Source: Anaeramoeba flamelloides | Lineage: Eukaryota > Metamonada > Anaeramoebidae | Direction of reading: 5' to 3' | NCBI GenBank assembly: GCA_027625915.1 | Contig: JANTQA010000042.1 | Coordinates: 439,001-503,000 of the forward strand | Length of the DNA: 64,000 nt | Part shown: one piece after another, positions 44,480-57,080 of the stretch | How positions within the stretch are numbered: position 1 is the stretch's first letter | Layout of the letters: the number at the start of each line of letters is the position of its first letter | Made by a program: the position numbers and the translations under genes | Notes under the pieces: generated by a model | The model's database searches: none | Told to the model about the DNA's origin: nothing | Seen by the model: only the letters and a program-made list of their open reading frames with translations

Positions 44480-45994
44480 TTATTTATCTTTTTTTGAATG
44501 TAATTTTTTATTTGGTGTGCTAATATAATATGGTTTGGAATTTTTTTCTTTTTTTTTATCCTTTTCGTTTGTTATTACGATCATTGCAGATCGAATCATT
44601 TCCATTAAAACTAAAATTTCAGCAAAACTAAAACTTAAAGATATACCAAAAAGGTAATTTGCATTACCGGTTCCATCCTGTATCCAAATTTTATAAAATG
44701 GTGACAATAAGCCAATAACAACTTGGAAGCCACGGATGAAAAAGGTTCGATATCTAGTGTTTTCTAAAAGCTTTGGTTGCATGACCAAGAGGCAGAAAAG
44801 GAAAGGGAAGTCTGCAAGTGTTGGGTAGGCCTTTAATATTGTTATTGAAGAGGTTGTTATTGCCAGTAAGAATAACGGATACGAATGGAACCGTAAGGTC
44901 AAGGGGATTAACCCAATGACGTTAATGAATTGCAACGTAAAGACCAAAAATTGACGGAAGACAACAAACGTTTCTGTTAAAAGGTACCAATACAGCCCGA
45001 TATTAGGCGTCAAATCTGTTATGTTTAAAAGGAAATAATACGTATGCTTAAGGAAAGTGAAATAATGGCTATTTGAGAAGAAATGTTGAAAGAAATTTGG
45101 ATCATTTGTTAGTGTTTTGATATTTGTAATATTGGAATTGAACATTAATTGAGATAAAATTAAAAGAAGAGCCCACCAAAAGAAGAACAAAAATAATCCA
45201 AAAAACCATTGTAGATATATTTTTGAATTATTTTGTTGTTTTTCCTTGTTGTTGTTTTGTTTGGTTTTTTTCTCTTTTTTCTGTTTTTGGTTTTTTTTTA
45301 CTTTTTTTTGTTTTTCTTCTTTTTCTTCTTTTTGTTTTTGTTCTTTTTCTTTTTCTTGGTTTTTGTTGATATTCAATTTTGATTTGAAAAGTTGGGATCG
45401 TTGTTTAATACAATAAAGTATCATAGGGATAATTAATAAAGCGGGTGTCACTTCAGTGTATGCTGCAAGTGATAAAACAAATGTCGATAAAACTAAATTC
45501 GCATTCATAGCAAAATAAATAGATAATAGAATAAAAAGCCTTGTAAAATTACCCATACAATAAACTAAACAAGAAGTGATTGTAAATGGATTTAAAAAGT
45601 ATATCGACGAAATTGCAACTGGCAAAATTCTTTCCAATTTCTGCTTCAGCACTTTGTTTTTTTGTTGCAAAAGCGTTTGTTTAATAATCAAAAATAATAA
45701 AAGGCAACAAATTAAATCGATCAATATAAAGATGATTCTTAATCCCCAATTTGAATAACTGTCTTGATCAACCCACCTAAATAGCCATAAATAGATTGGT
45801 GGTAAATGGAAGTGGCTTCCTCCATATGGAGATGTTCCATGGGACATCAAATGAACAGCTTCGATCAAATTATCAAACGAAGTAAATGGAGTTACATATT
45901 CAAATTTTTGATTATAAAAAGAAGATAAGTCAAAGTGGTAACCTGCTACTCTTAAAAGAATCCCAAGTAAAATCAACGAAAATTGGAGAATCAT
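44480..45994 (-). CDS. PIGU: PIG-U, GPI transamidase subunit
   Basis: PIG-U is the polytopic ER-membrane subunit of the GPI transamidase that attaches GPI anchors to proteins. Its 504 residues follow the family: an N-terminal helix (MILQFSLILLGILLRVAGY), the conserved luminal block FDNLIEAVHLMSHGTSPYGG with FHLPPIYLWLF (about 40-75), several hydrophobic helices, and the PIG-U signature DLTPNIGLYWYLLTE (about 325-339). SYPLFLLAITTS and LKAYPTLADFPFLF follow. An insertion at about 205-255, almost all Lys, Glu, Gln and Asn, sits in a loop between helices and explains the excess over human PIG-U (435). Single exon; the ATG is followed at once by the first helix; the stop is TAA. No other GPI gene lies nearby. 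Confidence 0.95.
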   Translation of the reverse strand: MILQFSLILLGILLRVAGYHFDLSSFYNQKFEYVTPFTSFDNLIEAVHLMSHGTSPYGGSHFHLPPIYLWLFRWVDQDSYSNWGLRIIFILIDLICCLLLFLIIKQTLLQQKNKVLKQKLERILPVAISSIYFLNPFTITSCLVYCMGNFTRLFILLSIYFAMNANLVLSTFVLSLAAYTEVTPALLIIPMILYCIKQRSQLFKSKLNINKNQEKEKEQKQKEEKEEKQKKVKKNQKQKKEKKTKQNNNKEKQQNNSKIYLQWFFGLFLFFFWWALLLILSQLMFNSNITNIKTLTNDPNFFQHFFSNSHYFTFLKHTYYFLLNITDLTPNIGLYWYLLTETFVVFRQFLVFTLQFINVIGLIPLTLRFHSYPLFLLAITTSSITILKAYPTLADFPFLFCLLVMQPKLLENTRYRTFFIRGFQVVIGLLSPFYKIWIQDGTGNANYLFGISLSFSFAEILVLMEMIRSAMIVITNEKDKKKEKNSKPYYISTPNKKLHSKKDK

Positions 45995-45999
45995 TTTAA

Positions 46000-46567
46000 T
46001 TTGGTTAGGGAAAAGAATAAAAAATAAAAGTTACAGGTTCACGATTTTTAAAAAATTATTTCAAAACTTTTTATTTTAAGGAGGGAAAGTTTTTAAGTAA
46101 AAAAATTAATTTACTTACAAAAGAGATAGTGATTTTAATTTTTGTTTGGATAAAAAACTTTTATAATTATTGTATTTCTACAATTAGAGATTATATTTCT
46201 TGAATCATCAGAAGTAAAAACTGTTATCTTCACTTTCTCCAAAATTGAGAAATTGTGGTTTCATTCTACTATCCTGTTTTTTTGACATAAAAAATAATTA
46301 TAATCTACCATGTACAAATCAAATATATACAGATTTATTTTTTTTTTTGAAATTTATTTTTTTAATTTCTTAACTAATTTAATTTTTTTTTTCCAGAAAA
46401 CTGAAAAATAATATTTTATGATCATTCAATTTTTTTTTCGAATCTAGTTACTTTCTCTATCAAATAAACAAAACTTTCAATTTTATTGATTTATAGTCGA
46501 ATTTTCAATGGAGCTCTAACAATTGAAGAAGTTGAAAATATTTTTTGAAATTTTAAAGGTGGAACAT
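46000..46567. other. Spacer upstream of PIG-U
   Basis: AT-rich; no gene or repeat copy recognised. It presumably holds the PIG-U promoter, but no element stands out. Confidence 0.4.
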
Positions 46568-46916
46568 TAGTATGAAAAAATAAAATTGAAAATTTCAAGT
46601 TAGACAAAATTATTAATCAATTATCATTCAACCTTATGAATTCAGTTTGTTCACAATATAATCAACATTCTAGTTCTTAAAAAAAATTGATGCTGTTGTA
46701 TTTATTTTTGTTAGTAGTAGTACTATTTTTAAAACTCTCAAGTCTAAAAAGAAGGTTTATTTTGGGGAAAAATTTTTAAATGGATGTGACAATGAATTTT
46801 CCAAAAATTCAACTTTAAGATATTTTTTTGAATTAATAATAACGAAATGTTTTGAAAAAACTCTTATCATCTAATAAAACTGAGAAATAGAAAAAAATTA
46901 CTGATGATAATTATTT
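46568..46916 (+). repeat. Dispersed repeat H, uninterrupted copy
   Basis: It matches 28482-28759 and 29313-29372 without the intervening element E, so it is the empty-site counterpart. It has AGTTAGACAAAA, TTCACAATATAATCAACATT and CTAATAAAACTGAGAAATAG. Confidence 0.75.
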
Positions 46917-46956
46917 CGTGTAATAGATTTTCGAGGAGCCATAAGAATCAAGTAAA

Positions 46957-46981
46957 ATATATATATATATATATATATATA
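46957..46981. repeat. TA microsatellite
   Basis: About twelve TA units between repeat H and a hairpin array fragment. Confidence 0.95.
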
Positions 46982-47019
46982 GATTAATGATTATTTTAAA
47001 TATGAAAAATCGAAAGAAA

Positions 47020-47400
47020 CTGTCCTTTAGAGTGCTAAAGGATGCCTTTTTTTTCCGTAATTCAAAATAATTGAGAAAAATCAAAAAATCTACTAAATTC
47101 TTTTGAATTCTGTAAAAACTAATATATATTTTTTTTTACTTTTTGAAATGAACCAAAATTGTCTTTAATTTTCCATTTATTACAATAATTAAAAATAAAA
47201 ACATAAAGGAACTGTCCGTCAAGTACCTAGATGTTTTTTATTTTCAGGAATTAAAATAAAATTTTTAGAATTGTATTTTTATTTCTTGAATTAAAAAAAA
47301 AAAACATAACAATATTTTTCTAGAATTTAATGAAAAAAAAAATTTACTTTTACTCCATAATTTTAAATTCTGGAATACCTAAAGAAATCGTGCTAGACTT
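47020..47400 (+). repeat. Two punctuated hairpin array fragments
   Basis: Tags are at 47023 (CTGTCCTTTA-GAGTGCTAAA) and 47214 (CTGTCCGTC-AAGTACCTAG). Each is followed by degenerate hairpins of the AATTCAAAATAATTGAG and TTTTCAGGAATTAAAATAAA types. Confidence 0.7.
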
Positions 47401-47504
47401 TTTTTGCTTTTTGAAATTTACAGAATATTTAACTAACTTTTATCTTTATTACAAAAATTAAAAAAAAATAACGTCACAAGACAAAGAAAATTTTTTCAAA
47501 AAAA

Positions 47505-48185
47505 AATCAAAAATTTTTTATTTTTGAAATACACTCATATAATAAACATTATTATACATAACAATTTTCAAAAAGGTTTAGAACTTTAATAGATATTAAT
47601 AGGAATTGAAAAAAAAATGAAATTTTTCAGTAATATTTTTTTCATTTTTAATTGTAAAATTTTTGAAATTTTTATTTCACTTAGTGGAGAGATTATTTTT
47701 AATCTATTTTTTAATAGTCTAAAAAGAAACATATTTTTTCAATTTTAAAATAAAATCATATATTTCTTTCAAAATATATAGCTAAATTAAATTGAAAATA
47801 TGATTTTTTATCTATTTTTGGAATATTTTTTAGCATTTTATTTTATTTTTTACCTGTTTGAGTTTTTATATACATTCCCTATTGTTTTCTGCAAATTGAT
47901 TTTAAATTTATTCTTTTTTTCAATCTTAATGTTCAATCTAAAATTAATTCATTTCAACATTTTTCATTAAAAAAAATCCCCAAAAATATGTGTTTAGTCA
48001 AAAAGTCGGTTTTTTTTGAAAAGGGGAGTATTCGGATTTTCAGGAGTTTAATAGCTATCCTTTTTTTATTACATAAAATTATGATAACTTTGAAAAAATA
48101 ATTTATAAAAGAAGTGTAACTGAAATACAATGTATATTTTTGGCTAACTTTAATTTTAGATGTTTAAATTTTCCTTGTAGTCCAG
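47505..48185 (+). repeat. Dispersed repeat G, copy 2
   Basis: Collinear with 39290-39965. It ends at TTCCTTGTAGTCCAGTGTCC, where a further hairpin fragment (48190-48260) begins. Confidence 0.75.
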
Positions 48186-48572
48186 TGTCCTAGGTTTTTT
48201 TTTACTTTTTGGAATAAACTGAAAATTTAGGAAATTTTCTCTTTATTACTAAAATTAAAAAAAAATCTAACAGAAAAATCAAAAAAAAAATATTTTTTCC
48301 AATTTATAGAAATAAATAAACAAAAAATTCTTTAATGGTCAATATAATTGATTTCCTATTTGAAAGATATCCTTAGATTTAAAATATTTTTGAAATATTA
48401 TCAAATGACCATTTAGATCTGAAAAAAAAAATTCCTAATTTTTAACTCTAAATCTGAAAAAAATATTAATATAAACTGTAAAATTGGATTTTACAACTTG
48501 ATTGTAAAATATCTTTAAAAATATTTTTTGATCAAAAATCTCGTTTTAGCCTATAGTGTTAATATAAACTCC

Positions 48573-49113
48573 ATTTCACTCAAAGGTGACCAGACAAAAA
48601 TGAAAGATTCATTTTTTTTTAAGAAAAAACCAAACTAAGATTGTTTAGAAATACTAGAAATAATAAACTTCAGATTAGAGTTAATTTTCAAAAACAAAAT
48701 ACCTGAACAAACCATAAATTTCAAAAAAAAAAAAAAATGTTAAAAAAATTTTTGTGACCTTTAATTGGAACTTCTTAGGTAAAATTTCTCAATTACTTTA
48801 GGTAGATAAAAATTGTTGAACGATGAGATTTTTTAATTGTAAATGTACTAATTTTAAACGGAAAATATAAGTCATAACGTTTCTAAATGTTAATTGTGAA
48901 TTTAAAACATTTTTACTTTCAATTTGATTTTTAAAAAAAAAATTAAAAAAAAAAAACAATTTACAAAATGAAAAAAAATCATTAACAAAATGAGAAAAAA
49001 TGATTTTGATCTTATAATTGATATTTTATTTTGAGTGATTTAATGAATTAAATATATTGAATGTGTTCTATTTGTCCTATAAAACCAAGCCACTTTGGCT
49101 GAAAAATAGTTTA
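48573..49113 (-). mobile_element. Non-autonomous TIR element F, copy 4 (inverted)
   Basis: On the plus strand it starts AAACTCCATTTCACTCAAAG and ends CACTTTGGCTGAAAAATAGT, the reverse order of copies 1 and 3. Confidence 0.75.
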
Positions 49114-49119
49114 CATTTT

Positions 49120-50668
49120 ATTGTTCACATATCTCCAAATTATTTATTATATCATTCTATTTTTAGGTGAGTCGAATATCCAGTAAATACCTGAAAATCC
49201 AAAATACTTGAAAGATTTTTAACCACTTAAATTCCTTTTAAAGAACTTTAATGAAACTCAAGTGTTCAGAGAGAAATGTTTATTGTTTTCTAACAATTTT
49301 ACTTTTGGACAGAACATTTTTTTTTTTTAACTTTTCTTCTTTACAGGTTTTTGTGGAATTTTTGATACCTTACAAGTATATTTGAGTATGTTATAAATTG
49401 TTAAGGTAGGTATAGGTGTATTCTATCTTTTTTTGGGTTGAATCTGTGTATGTGAGTATATTATACCAATTTATGTTCTAGAATGGGAAGTTAAATTGTG
49501 TTTAGCTTGGAATACCTTGGGTAGGATATGGGTATGTATGATTAGATATTACTCTGTTATTTTTGAAAAGTATTTAAGATGAAAAAATTATTTGTAATTT
49601 TGTATAATTAGAAATTTTCTTTACCAATACATTTTCTCTCATTTGATAATACCATTTCGAAATGATCATAAATGTTACGTCCATCTGAGATACCAACCCC
49701 TTCACACAAAATCGGTTAAATATTATTCCCTAAAATTTAAATTTTTACAATTTTGATATTTTTAGAGATAATTTTTTTCGAAAATAAAATTCCAAATTTA
49801 ACTTTAAACTGAGTATATTTACACTAGAGTTTCTTATAAGTTGTTCAGAAAATGTTTTTTAGTGGTTCAAAAAATTTCAACTATTTTAAATTTTCGAGTA
49901 CTCTCAGTAATAATTTAAAGATCCTTGTTTTATTTTCTTTTTACTTTTTTTTTCATTTTTTTTTTTTTTTTTGATATAAAGCATAATATTGAAAAAACAT
50001 GAAGACTAGCTCAAATAATCCTCATGAAATCTAACATTTATACAAAATCTTAAAAATTCTATTTTTTTTTTTATCTTTTTTTGATTTTGAATATGTACAA
50101 ATTTCAGTAATAGCATTTATCTTTATATTTATATTCTAAATAGTAGAATTCATTGAAAAAAAACTTGATTGACAATAGTCATAAAGTATTTTGGTTTTCC
50201 AACCTTTTCATTGGAAAATTCGGATTTGTATGGTACGAAAATGCTTGTCTCAAAAGGAAAAAAATTCTAAAAAAAACATAAATTTTAACAATTTGTATTT
50301 ACTTGAAATGCTATATTCTAATAAAGATGAAATTAAACATTAAAATAATATTCATTTCTCATCAATATAGAGAGTACTTAATAAAAAGAGGAAACATAAC
50401 GTTCAACGGAAAAAAAAAAATCATTTCTTATTTAAAACAAATTTTATTACTATTTTTTTTTAATATCAGAAAAAATCAAGAAAAAAAAAAAAAGAGAATA
50501 AATAAAAATTTAAATTTAATTCCAAACGTATTCTTTTCGGGTTTGATCTGAAAAAATAATATTGGTTTCTTTCAATTGAAAAAATTGTTTTTTTTTTTAA
50601 AAAAAACCAAAAAAATCTAATGGATGAATTAATTAAAAGTTGATGTTGTTGATTAAAGTTTAAAGGTG
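49120..50668. other. Spacer downstream of the phosphatase gene
   Basis: A G-richer patch at 49370-49560 has no ORF or RNA match I recognise. A Lys/Asn/Ile-rich open stretch at 50303-50551 looks like random AT-rich sequence. Confidence 0.4.
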
Positions 50669-53600
50669 TTATTTAAAATAATCAGGGATTTCTTTTGTGG
50701 TTTCTAATGAAGGTATTATTCTTTCGTTTTCTGGTGCGGCAGTATACGTATTATATTTCAAAGTTAATGAATTATTGGCTTTGAAAAACTTCTAAAATTG
50801 ATGCTACGTTTCCACATCGATAACAGAAATTAGGTGCTGACCAGATTGTAATAAGTTTTCCTGAAAATAAAACCTATTTAATTAAATTGAAGGAAATATT
50901 AGAAATTGAATTTAATTTTGTTTAAATCAAAGTAGGGAAAAAAAGTTTAAAAGAGAGAGAAAAAAAGAAAAAAAAAGAGAGAGAGAGAGAGAGAGGGAAA
51001 AGTTATTGAGATATTAATTTTTGATCCTTTCATAATTAATTAAAAAAATAGAAAATGTAAATTTTTACCTGGTGTCCATCCATACAGAGTTGATTTGAAC
51101 GAATAATATGATTAATTTTATTATCCTGAAGAAATTTATCAACAAGTTGTGATCCAAAAATGTGTCCTGCTCCACGGGGAGAAGGTTTTGTTTCTTGTTC
51201 AACAGCATCTGGATCCGACCAAACAAGATCTGTTAGGGCACCTTCTGGTGGTATTTCCTGAAATCTATCAAGGACTCTAATCTATAATTTTACAAATTAA
51301 AAAATACAATATTTGAATGGTTTTATGTAAATTATTGATGAAGGATAAATATATTAAAGAGATTATTAAGATTTTGAAAATTGGAAGAAGTAAAATAGAT
51401 TCAAATAAAAAATAAAAGAAAAAAATCAAAAGAAAAATGTATTAAGTTTTTGAGGTTGGAAAGTTCAAGAAAAAATAGAATATGAAAAATTAAATATAAA
51501 AAAAATAAAAAATAAAAATAAAAATGGAATATTGTGAAATTTAAATTAATTTTTTGTTTTATTCATCTTTCCTTAGTTATTTTAAAAAGATATTTTCTTT
51601 ACACCAATTGATAAAAAAAGTGAAAAAAATAAAAAAAGTGAAACAAATAAAAAAAAGTGAAACACGATTTTTAATGGAAAACCTTAATAGAATCACAGAA
51701 ATCACAGAAATCAAAGAAATCACAGAATCCTAAAAAACAAAAGTAAAATAAATTTTGAAAAGAAAAAATAAATCATTAAAGACAAAATGAACGATTAAAC
51801 ACCTCAACAGTTTTTCTAATACTGTCTTTAAGTCAAGGGATTTTTGTTTGATTGATCTATCTATTATTAAAAATTTGTTGAAAAAATTTAACTATTTTTT
51901 GAGATCTCCAAAATAACTTCGCCTATTTCGATAAGAAAGGTAGACAAAAATTGTTTTTGTTGATTTGATTGGTAATCATATTGTGAATTATTCTTTGAAC
52001 CAACTTTTTTGTTCCTGTGATTCTATTAAACTTTCCCTGTTAAAAATTGTGTTGGACTTTTTTTATTTTTTTCACTTTTTTTCCCAAAAGGCAAATTCAA
52101 AGATAAATGTCTTTGATCTTGAAAAAAAAATTAATAACTAAAAAAATTAAATTAAAAATAAAAATTTTTAAGAATAAGGTATTTTCAAAAAAGTGGAGAT
52201 TTTTTTTTTTATTTCAAAAAAAATTTTCTTTTTTAGGAATTATTCCTATTCGTAAATTGGCAATTACCAAATTAAGTTTAATTTTACTACTTAATTGAAT
52301 CAGTACCAATTGATTTGTATTTCAAAATATATTCTTCAAAATATTTCCAAAAAATGAAAAACAAAATTTCAGTTTTTTTGGTAAAAACAATATACGACCT
52401 ATTTCAATAAAAAACTGGAAATATGAATTGGGAACAAATGGTTTTTTAAACAATAAAATGCAGTTATATTTCTTCAGTTTATTTGAAAATTTTATTGAGA
52501 TTAAAAAAGTTATGAAAACGATTTTTCCGATCAAAAAGAAAAATAATAATCTCCAATTTTCACCTAAAAAATATCATATAAAATTTAGATCAGAAATTTA
52601 GAGAATTTTAATTAAGTTAATGTCTTTCAAATTGACAAATTATAATGTTATTATCAATCAATTTATGATGAATAAAAATTTTGGATATCCCAATAGTTAG
52701 ATTAGAATTAAGTTTAATAAAGATATTTTAAAATAAATTTGCTTTTCTTTGGAAATAGCTTGGATAAATCAAAGAAAAAACCCTTTTTACAAGAGACTAT
52801 TATAAAAACTATTATTGGATTTAATACCCTCTTTTGTCTTTAACCATTGATTTTTTCTTTTATTAATTGATCTTAATTTTTTCATTTTAAGGTTTCTGTG
52901 ATTTCTGTGATTTCTGTGATTCTATGAAGGTTTTCAATTAAAAATCGTGCTGAACTTTTTTTATTTGTTTCAACTTTTTTTTCCAAATGGAAAATTCAAA
53001 GAACAATTGGTTTTAGCAACTAAATTTTCTATTTATTATTTCCCACCATCATTTTTAATTTTTTATATATCAGATGGAAAAAAGTGAGAAATGATTTTGG
53101 GTTTATCTATATTTTAATAATTTCTATTTCCCAAATAAAGCAATTTTGAAAAAGTGTGACAAAAAATTTTTTTACAATTAATCCGAAAAATAGGTCCATG
53201 AAGTTTGTCATCTAAACTCTTTTTCAAACAAAAAGGCACACCTCTCAAATCATTTATACTATTAAATTTGATTGTTAATAAGATAATTACTTGATGGTGA
53301 TTTTCATTTTAATTATTCATTTTTTCATTTTTTTTTTTTTTTTATTTATGGGTATTGAACAGTTGGAAAATGAAAAAAACAAGATAAGAGGAAACCAATT
53401 TGGAAATAATCTGCCAGTATAATAATGGAAACAGTTTAAGTTTGATTTCGAATGAGCTAGATATAGGAATTAAGAAAGACCATTATTGGATTGATGTATG
53501 TAACAAAGAAAAATGAAAATAAAGAAAAAAACAATTCCAACAAAATACCAAATGAATTGTGGCTTTATATTGAATATGAGACTTTAAAAAACAAAAGTTT

Positions 53601-56327
53601 GAAGTTTAAAGAGTTATCAATAAAATGTAAAGAACTTTTTCTCAATTCACCTTGTTCAACAGTTTTTATTGATTTTAAAAATTTTTTTCCATTATAATTT
53701 ACAAAACAAGATTTCTCATTTCAAATAAAAGGAAACATCAATTTTTAAAATATTTGATTTTAATTTTTATTGTTTTGTTTTAATGTGTTTTAAATCTTCA
53801 GTTGAGTGTTTTTTTTTTATCTTTTAACGAGTTTCTTATATTTTAGAATGATACTACAATTAATTTGATTCAATTATGAATAATTCTTGAAATTTTAGGT
53901 GCCCCTTTTTTTTTGAAAAAGAGTTTATTTTAAAGATATTTTTAAAAACTTTTTTAAAATGTTTTTACTAATTGGTATCATTTAAATTGTTTCCTTTTTT
54001 TTTGTAAAATCTAATTCCTATAAGCATTCCGAAAACTTAAGATTATTTATAGGGTAAATCCATTTGATTTCAATGATTATTGAAAAAAAAAAAAAAAAAA
54101 AATTTCAATTGTGAAGCTTTTAAGTATATCTTTTCCTAATAGTTTTGTGAGTCAAATAAAAAGTCTTTCTCTCTTTTATTGGAAAACCCAAAAGGTCAGT
54201 AATCTGAGAGAAATAAAAATGTGGTATAGTAGTGAAAAAATACCGGAAATGAAAATAATCCATGACAAGATTTTTAATTGTCAAAAAAAGTAGATCTACT
54301 TATGCAATCAAACAATTACTTGAGTATTCTATAGAATAACCTTACTTTAATGAACTTTACGTGGGTTTATTACTATGGTTCATAAAAAATTTAGGTTATT
54401 TATAAAAAGGATTTGATTGAAAATATTTGCAACTACACAACAATTTTCCTAATATTCAAAAACAATCGAGTTTTATAGAGGTTTACTGGAGTTTGGAAAA
54501 TGATAATTTTTATTCTTATTTTTTGATTGATTGAATGGTGTTTTGAAAAAGTATAATTTCATTAATCGTCATTCTAATAAGTGGGTAAGTTATAATTTTT
54601 AAAGTTTGATTCTTAAAAAAAAGAATTTGATTTTAAATAAAATTAAATTATACAACAATTTTCCTAATATTCACAATTAAAAATCTTGTCTGGTATTTTG
54701 TTCCTGTCATGTATTTTTTTCACTACTATACCTCATTTTTAATTTGAAAACAATAATTCTAAACGAATTTAAAGAAAAATTTGTTAAATCTGTGTTTTAA
54801 AAAAATGTATACTAAAAGTTTTTTTTCGAGTGTTACAGAAAACTGCTTCAGAATGGGTGAATTAGACAGTTTAGAGTTACAATGTAAAAATTATGAGTAC
54901 CCACTTTTTTAAAACAATTGTAATTAGTAAAATTTGAAAAAAACGTATAAACTGTATCACTAAAGTAAAACAGAAATATTAAAAATGCAGAATTTTAGTG
55001 AAAGTTATTTCAAAATTCGTAGAAAATAAAAAATAAAAAATTTGAGATTAATGCATTTGAAACTGAAAGATATCTTAAACAACATCTTAAAAATGTATTG
55101 TTTGTACGTTGAGAAAGAAAAAATTTGAATTGACAAAAAAAAAGAAGAGAAAGGAAAAAAAGAGAGAAGGAGTAAAAAAAAAAAAAAAAAAAAGACAAGA
55201 AAAATATTCAAGGTTTTTAAACTTGGTAAAAAGAAGAAAGAAAAATGGAAGGAACAAACAAAAAAATGATCAAACAAATTAAAAAACAAAAAATAGAAAA
55301 AGATAATATTCAAAAAATTTGGAATAAATTTCAAACTTGGTTGATCGAAGAAATAGAAGGAGACAATCCTCCATGAACACAAAAGATTTTTTCGTCAATG
55401 AGCGCCGCAAGTTGAAGATAATTAAACATGTCTGTAAAGTATTTCCAAACATTCGCATTTCCATATTTTCTTAAACACTCGCTATAAAATCCATAAACTT
55501 GTGTTACACCTTTTGATTCATGATTCCTTTTTTTTTTTTTTCAAGAAATTGGTTTGGTTTTGAACACATTTCGGAAAAGAAGGAAAGGTAGATGTTTGTA
55601 TAATAAAAAATAATGAAACAGAGCATGTTTGTTTTTGAAAATTTTTGAATAAAAAAATACTAAAAATGAAAAAAAAGATAAAAAATAAAAAGGTAAATTT
55701 GTACCCTCTCAATAATGTAATTCTTCTTGGGTAATGTAATTTTAAACAAACTAATAGAGAAATTGTTTCGACACTAGATAAAAACAAAGAAAAAATAACA
55801 AAAAAAAAATATACAAAGAATAAAAAAAATTGTAGTTAAATATTTTGAAATTACAAAAAATCCAAAAAAAATAAAAAGAAAAAGAATAAAAACCTATAGA
55901 AACCACGATCTACATAATTCCCAAGAAACAGATAATTTGTTTCAGGACATTCCCCACCAACACGGAAAAGTTCAACAAGATCATAATATTGACTTTTTTC
56001 AAGAAAAAACAAAATTGGTTTAAAAAGTTATTAGAAAAATAGAAAATAATGGAATAAAAAGAAATAAAACAAAATATAAACAAGAAAACAACAAAGGGGG
56101 CGAAATTAAGAAATTGGTATTGAAAAAACATAAAGTTTGAGATTGGGTTTAATTGAATATTACCCATGAAGGTCACCAACAACAGAAACTGGTGATTGTA
56201 CCATCGCAACGTTCGACTCATAAATAAGAGCCTCTTTTAGCTGTTCGGTGATTCCTTTTACAACCTGTTCTGGAAGAACTTCAGGTGGGTTTTTTGTTAG
56301 TTTTTCAAGACACCAATCAAGATCCAT
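50669..56327 (-). CDS. PP2A-like PPP phosphatase catalytic subunit, six exons, two metal ligands changed to Asn
   Basis: PPP enzymes remove phosphate from Ser/Thr using two metals. Exons are 56327-56164, 55992-55894, 55773-55705, 55526-55337, 51281-51069 and 50873-50669, all with GT-AG introns. The joined frame starts [10 protein letters not shown] and gives about 312 residues, the PP2A/PP4/PP6 length, ending IPDYFK (compare PP2A TPDYFL). Motifs: GDLHG (Asp52, His54), GNYVDRG, GNHES (Asn112, His113), CVHGG (His162), [23 protein letters not shown] has Asn80 where PP2A has metal-bridging Asp85. RSNQL has Asn237 where PP2A has His241. The last exon shifts frame at a five-T run (50784-50788): as written the protein ends EVFQSQ, while the next frame gives [18 protein letters not shown] to the normal end. 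Intron 4 is 4055 bases, the others 120-195. The exon 6 acceptor at 50874 restores normal spacing; a second AG is at 50861. It may be a pseudophosphatase or a decaying paralogue. Confidence 0.93.
51282..55336 (-). other. 4-kb fourth intron of the phosphatase gene, with inverted repeats
   Basis: It is over twenty times longer than the gene's other introns. A segment at 51599-51730 (with repeated AATCACAGAA and GTGAAACACGATTTTTAATG) is the reverse complement of 52895-52990 (repeated TGATTTCTGTGATT, then AAAAATCGTGCTGAAC). A third partial copy in the latter orientation is at 52011-52082. These arms suggest a DNA element of about 1.4 kb inside the intron. Open stretches at 53491-53697 ([20 protein letters not shown]) and 54111-54293 read somewhat protein-like but match no family I know. 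Confidence 0.7.
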
Positions 56328-56339
56328 TTTTAGCAATTA

Positions 56340-57080
56340 TTTTTTAATAAAAATTCGAAAAGAAGAGAAAAAATTAGAAAAATGAAAAACAAAATGAAAA
56401 TTTCATTTATCAAACAATCTTGAAAATTGAATCACGAATAAACACTCAAAGTTTATATTTTTAGATCCTGAATTTCAATTTCTTTTGTAATTTTGTTATT
56501 AATGTGAAATTTTCCAAGATTGTTTCCGAGTTGATTTATTGGGGAAAAAAAATTAAAATTTTTCAGTAAAAAATAAGGACGTATATTAAATTTGATATTA
56601 ATAGAAACTTTAGTCCTAACTTCCATCTTTTCGGATTTATTATTTTTCTATTAGGATTCAAAGTTTCAGAACAGGCTTCTCTTTTCAGAAAGTAAGAAAA
56701 ATACTCCTTCTTAAGTCCAAGTACATATATTTGATCTATGGTTTTATTTCTGTTTAGAGTATATTTGTTGTTACTCCCAAATAGAAAAACTGTCAAACCA
56801 AAAACACCAGAAATCCTATTTTTCCAATCAATTTGAAAAATTAATAGAAATTTATTCTTATAAAAGATAAATATATTAAGTACTGAGTTACGATTTAATG
56901 TTTCAATTGTGCAATTGGTTAAAAATTATAAAAATTATTAATTGAAAGCCTTTTTAAATATAAAATCAAAAATATCTCAAATATGAAAAATTAATTCAGA
57001 AAATAACTGAAAATGAAAATTTAATTAACTATGATTATCCCATGATAAATTTTGAAAATTATTCGAAAATTTCTTTTCGA
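56340..57080. other. Spacer upstream of the phosphatase gene
   Basis: AT-rich. An open stretch on the minus strand at 56563-56796 contains MTVFLFGSNNKYTLNRNK but is not recognisable as a gene. Confidence 0.35.

Noticed and set aside
55005-55464. Phe-rich minus-strand frames near phosphatase exon 4
   Set aside because: They are off-frame readings of exon 4 and of the A/G-rich start of intron 4.
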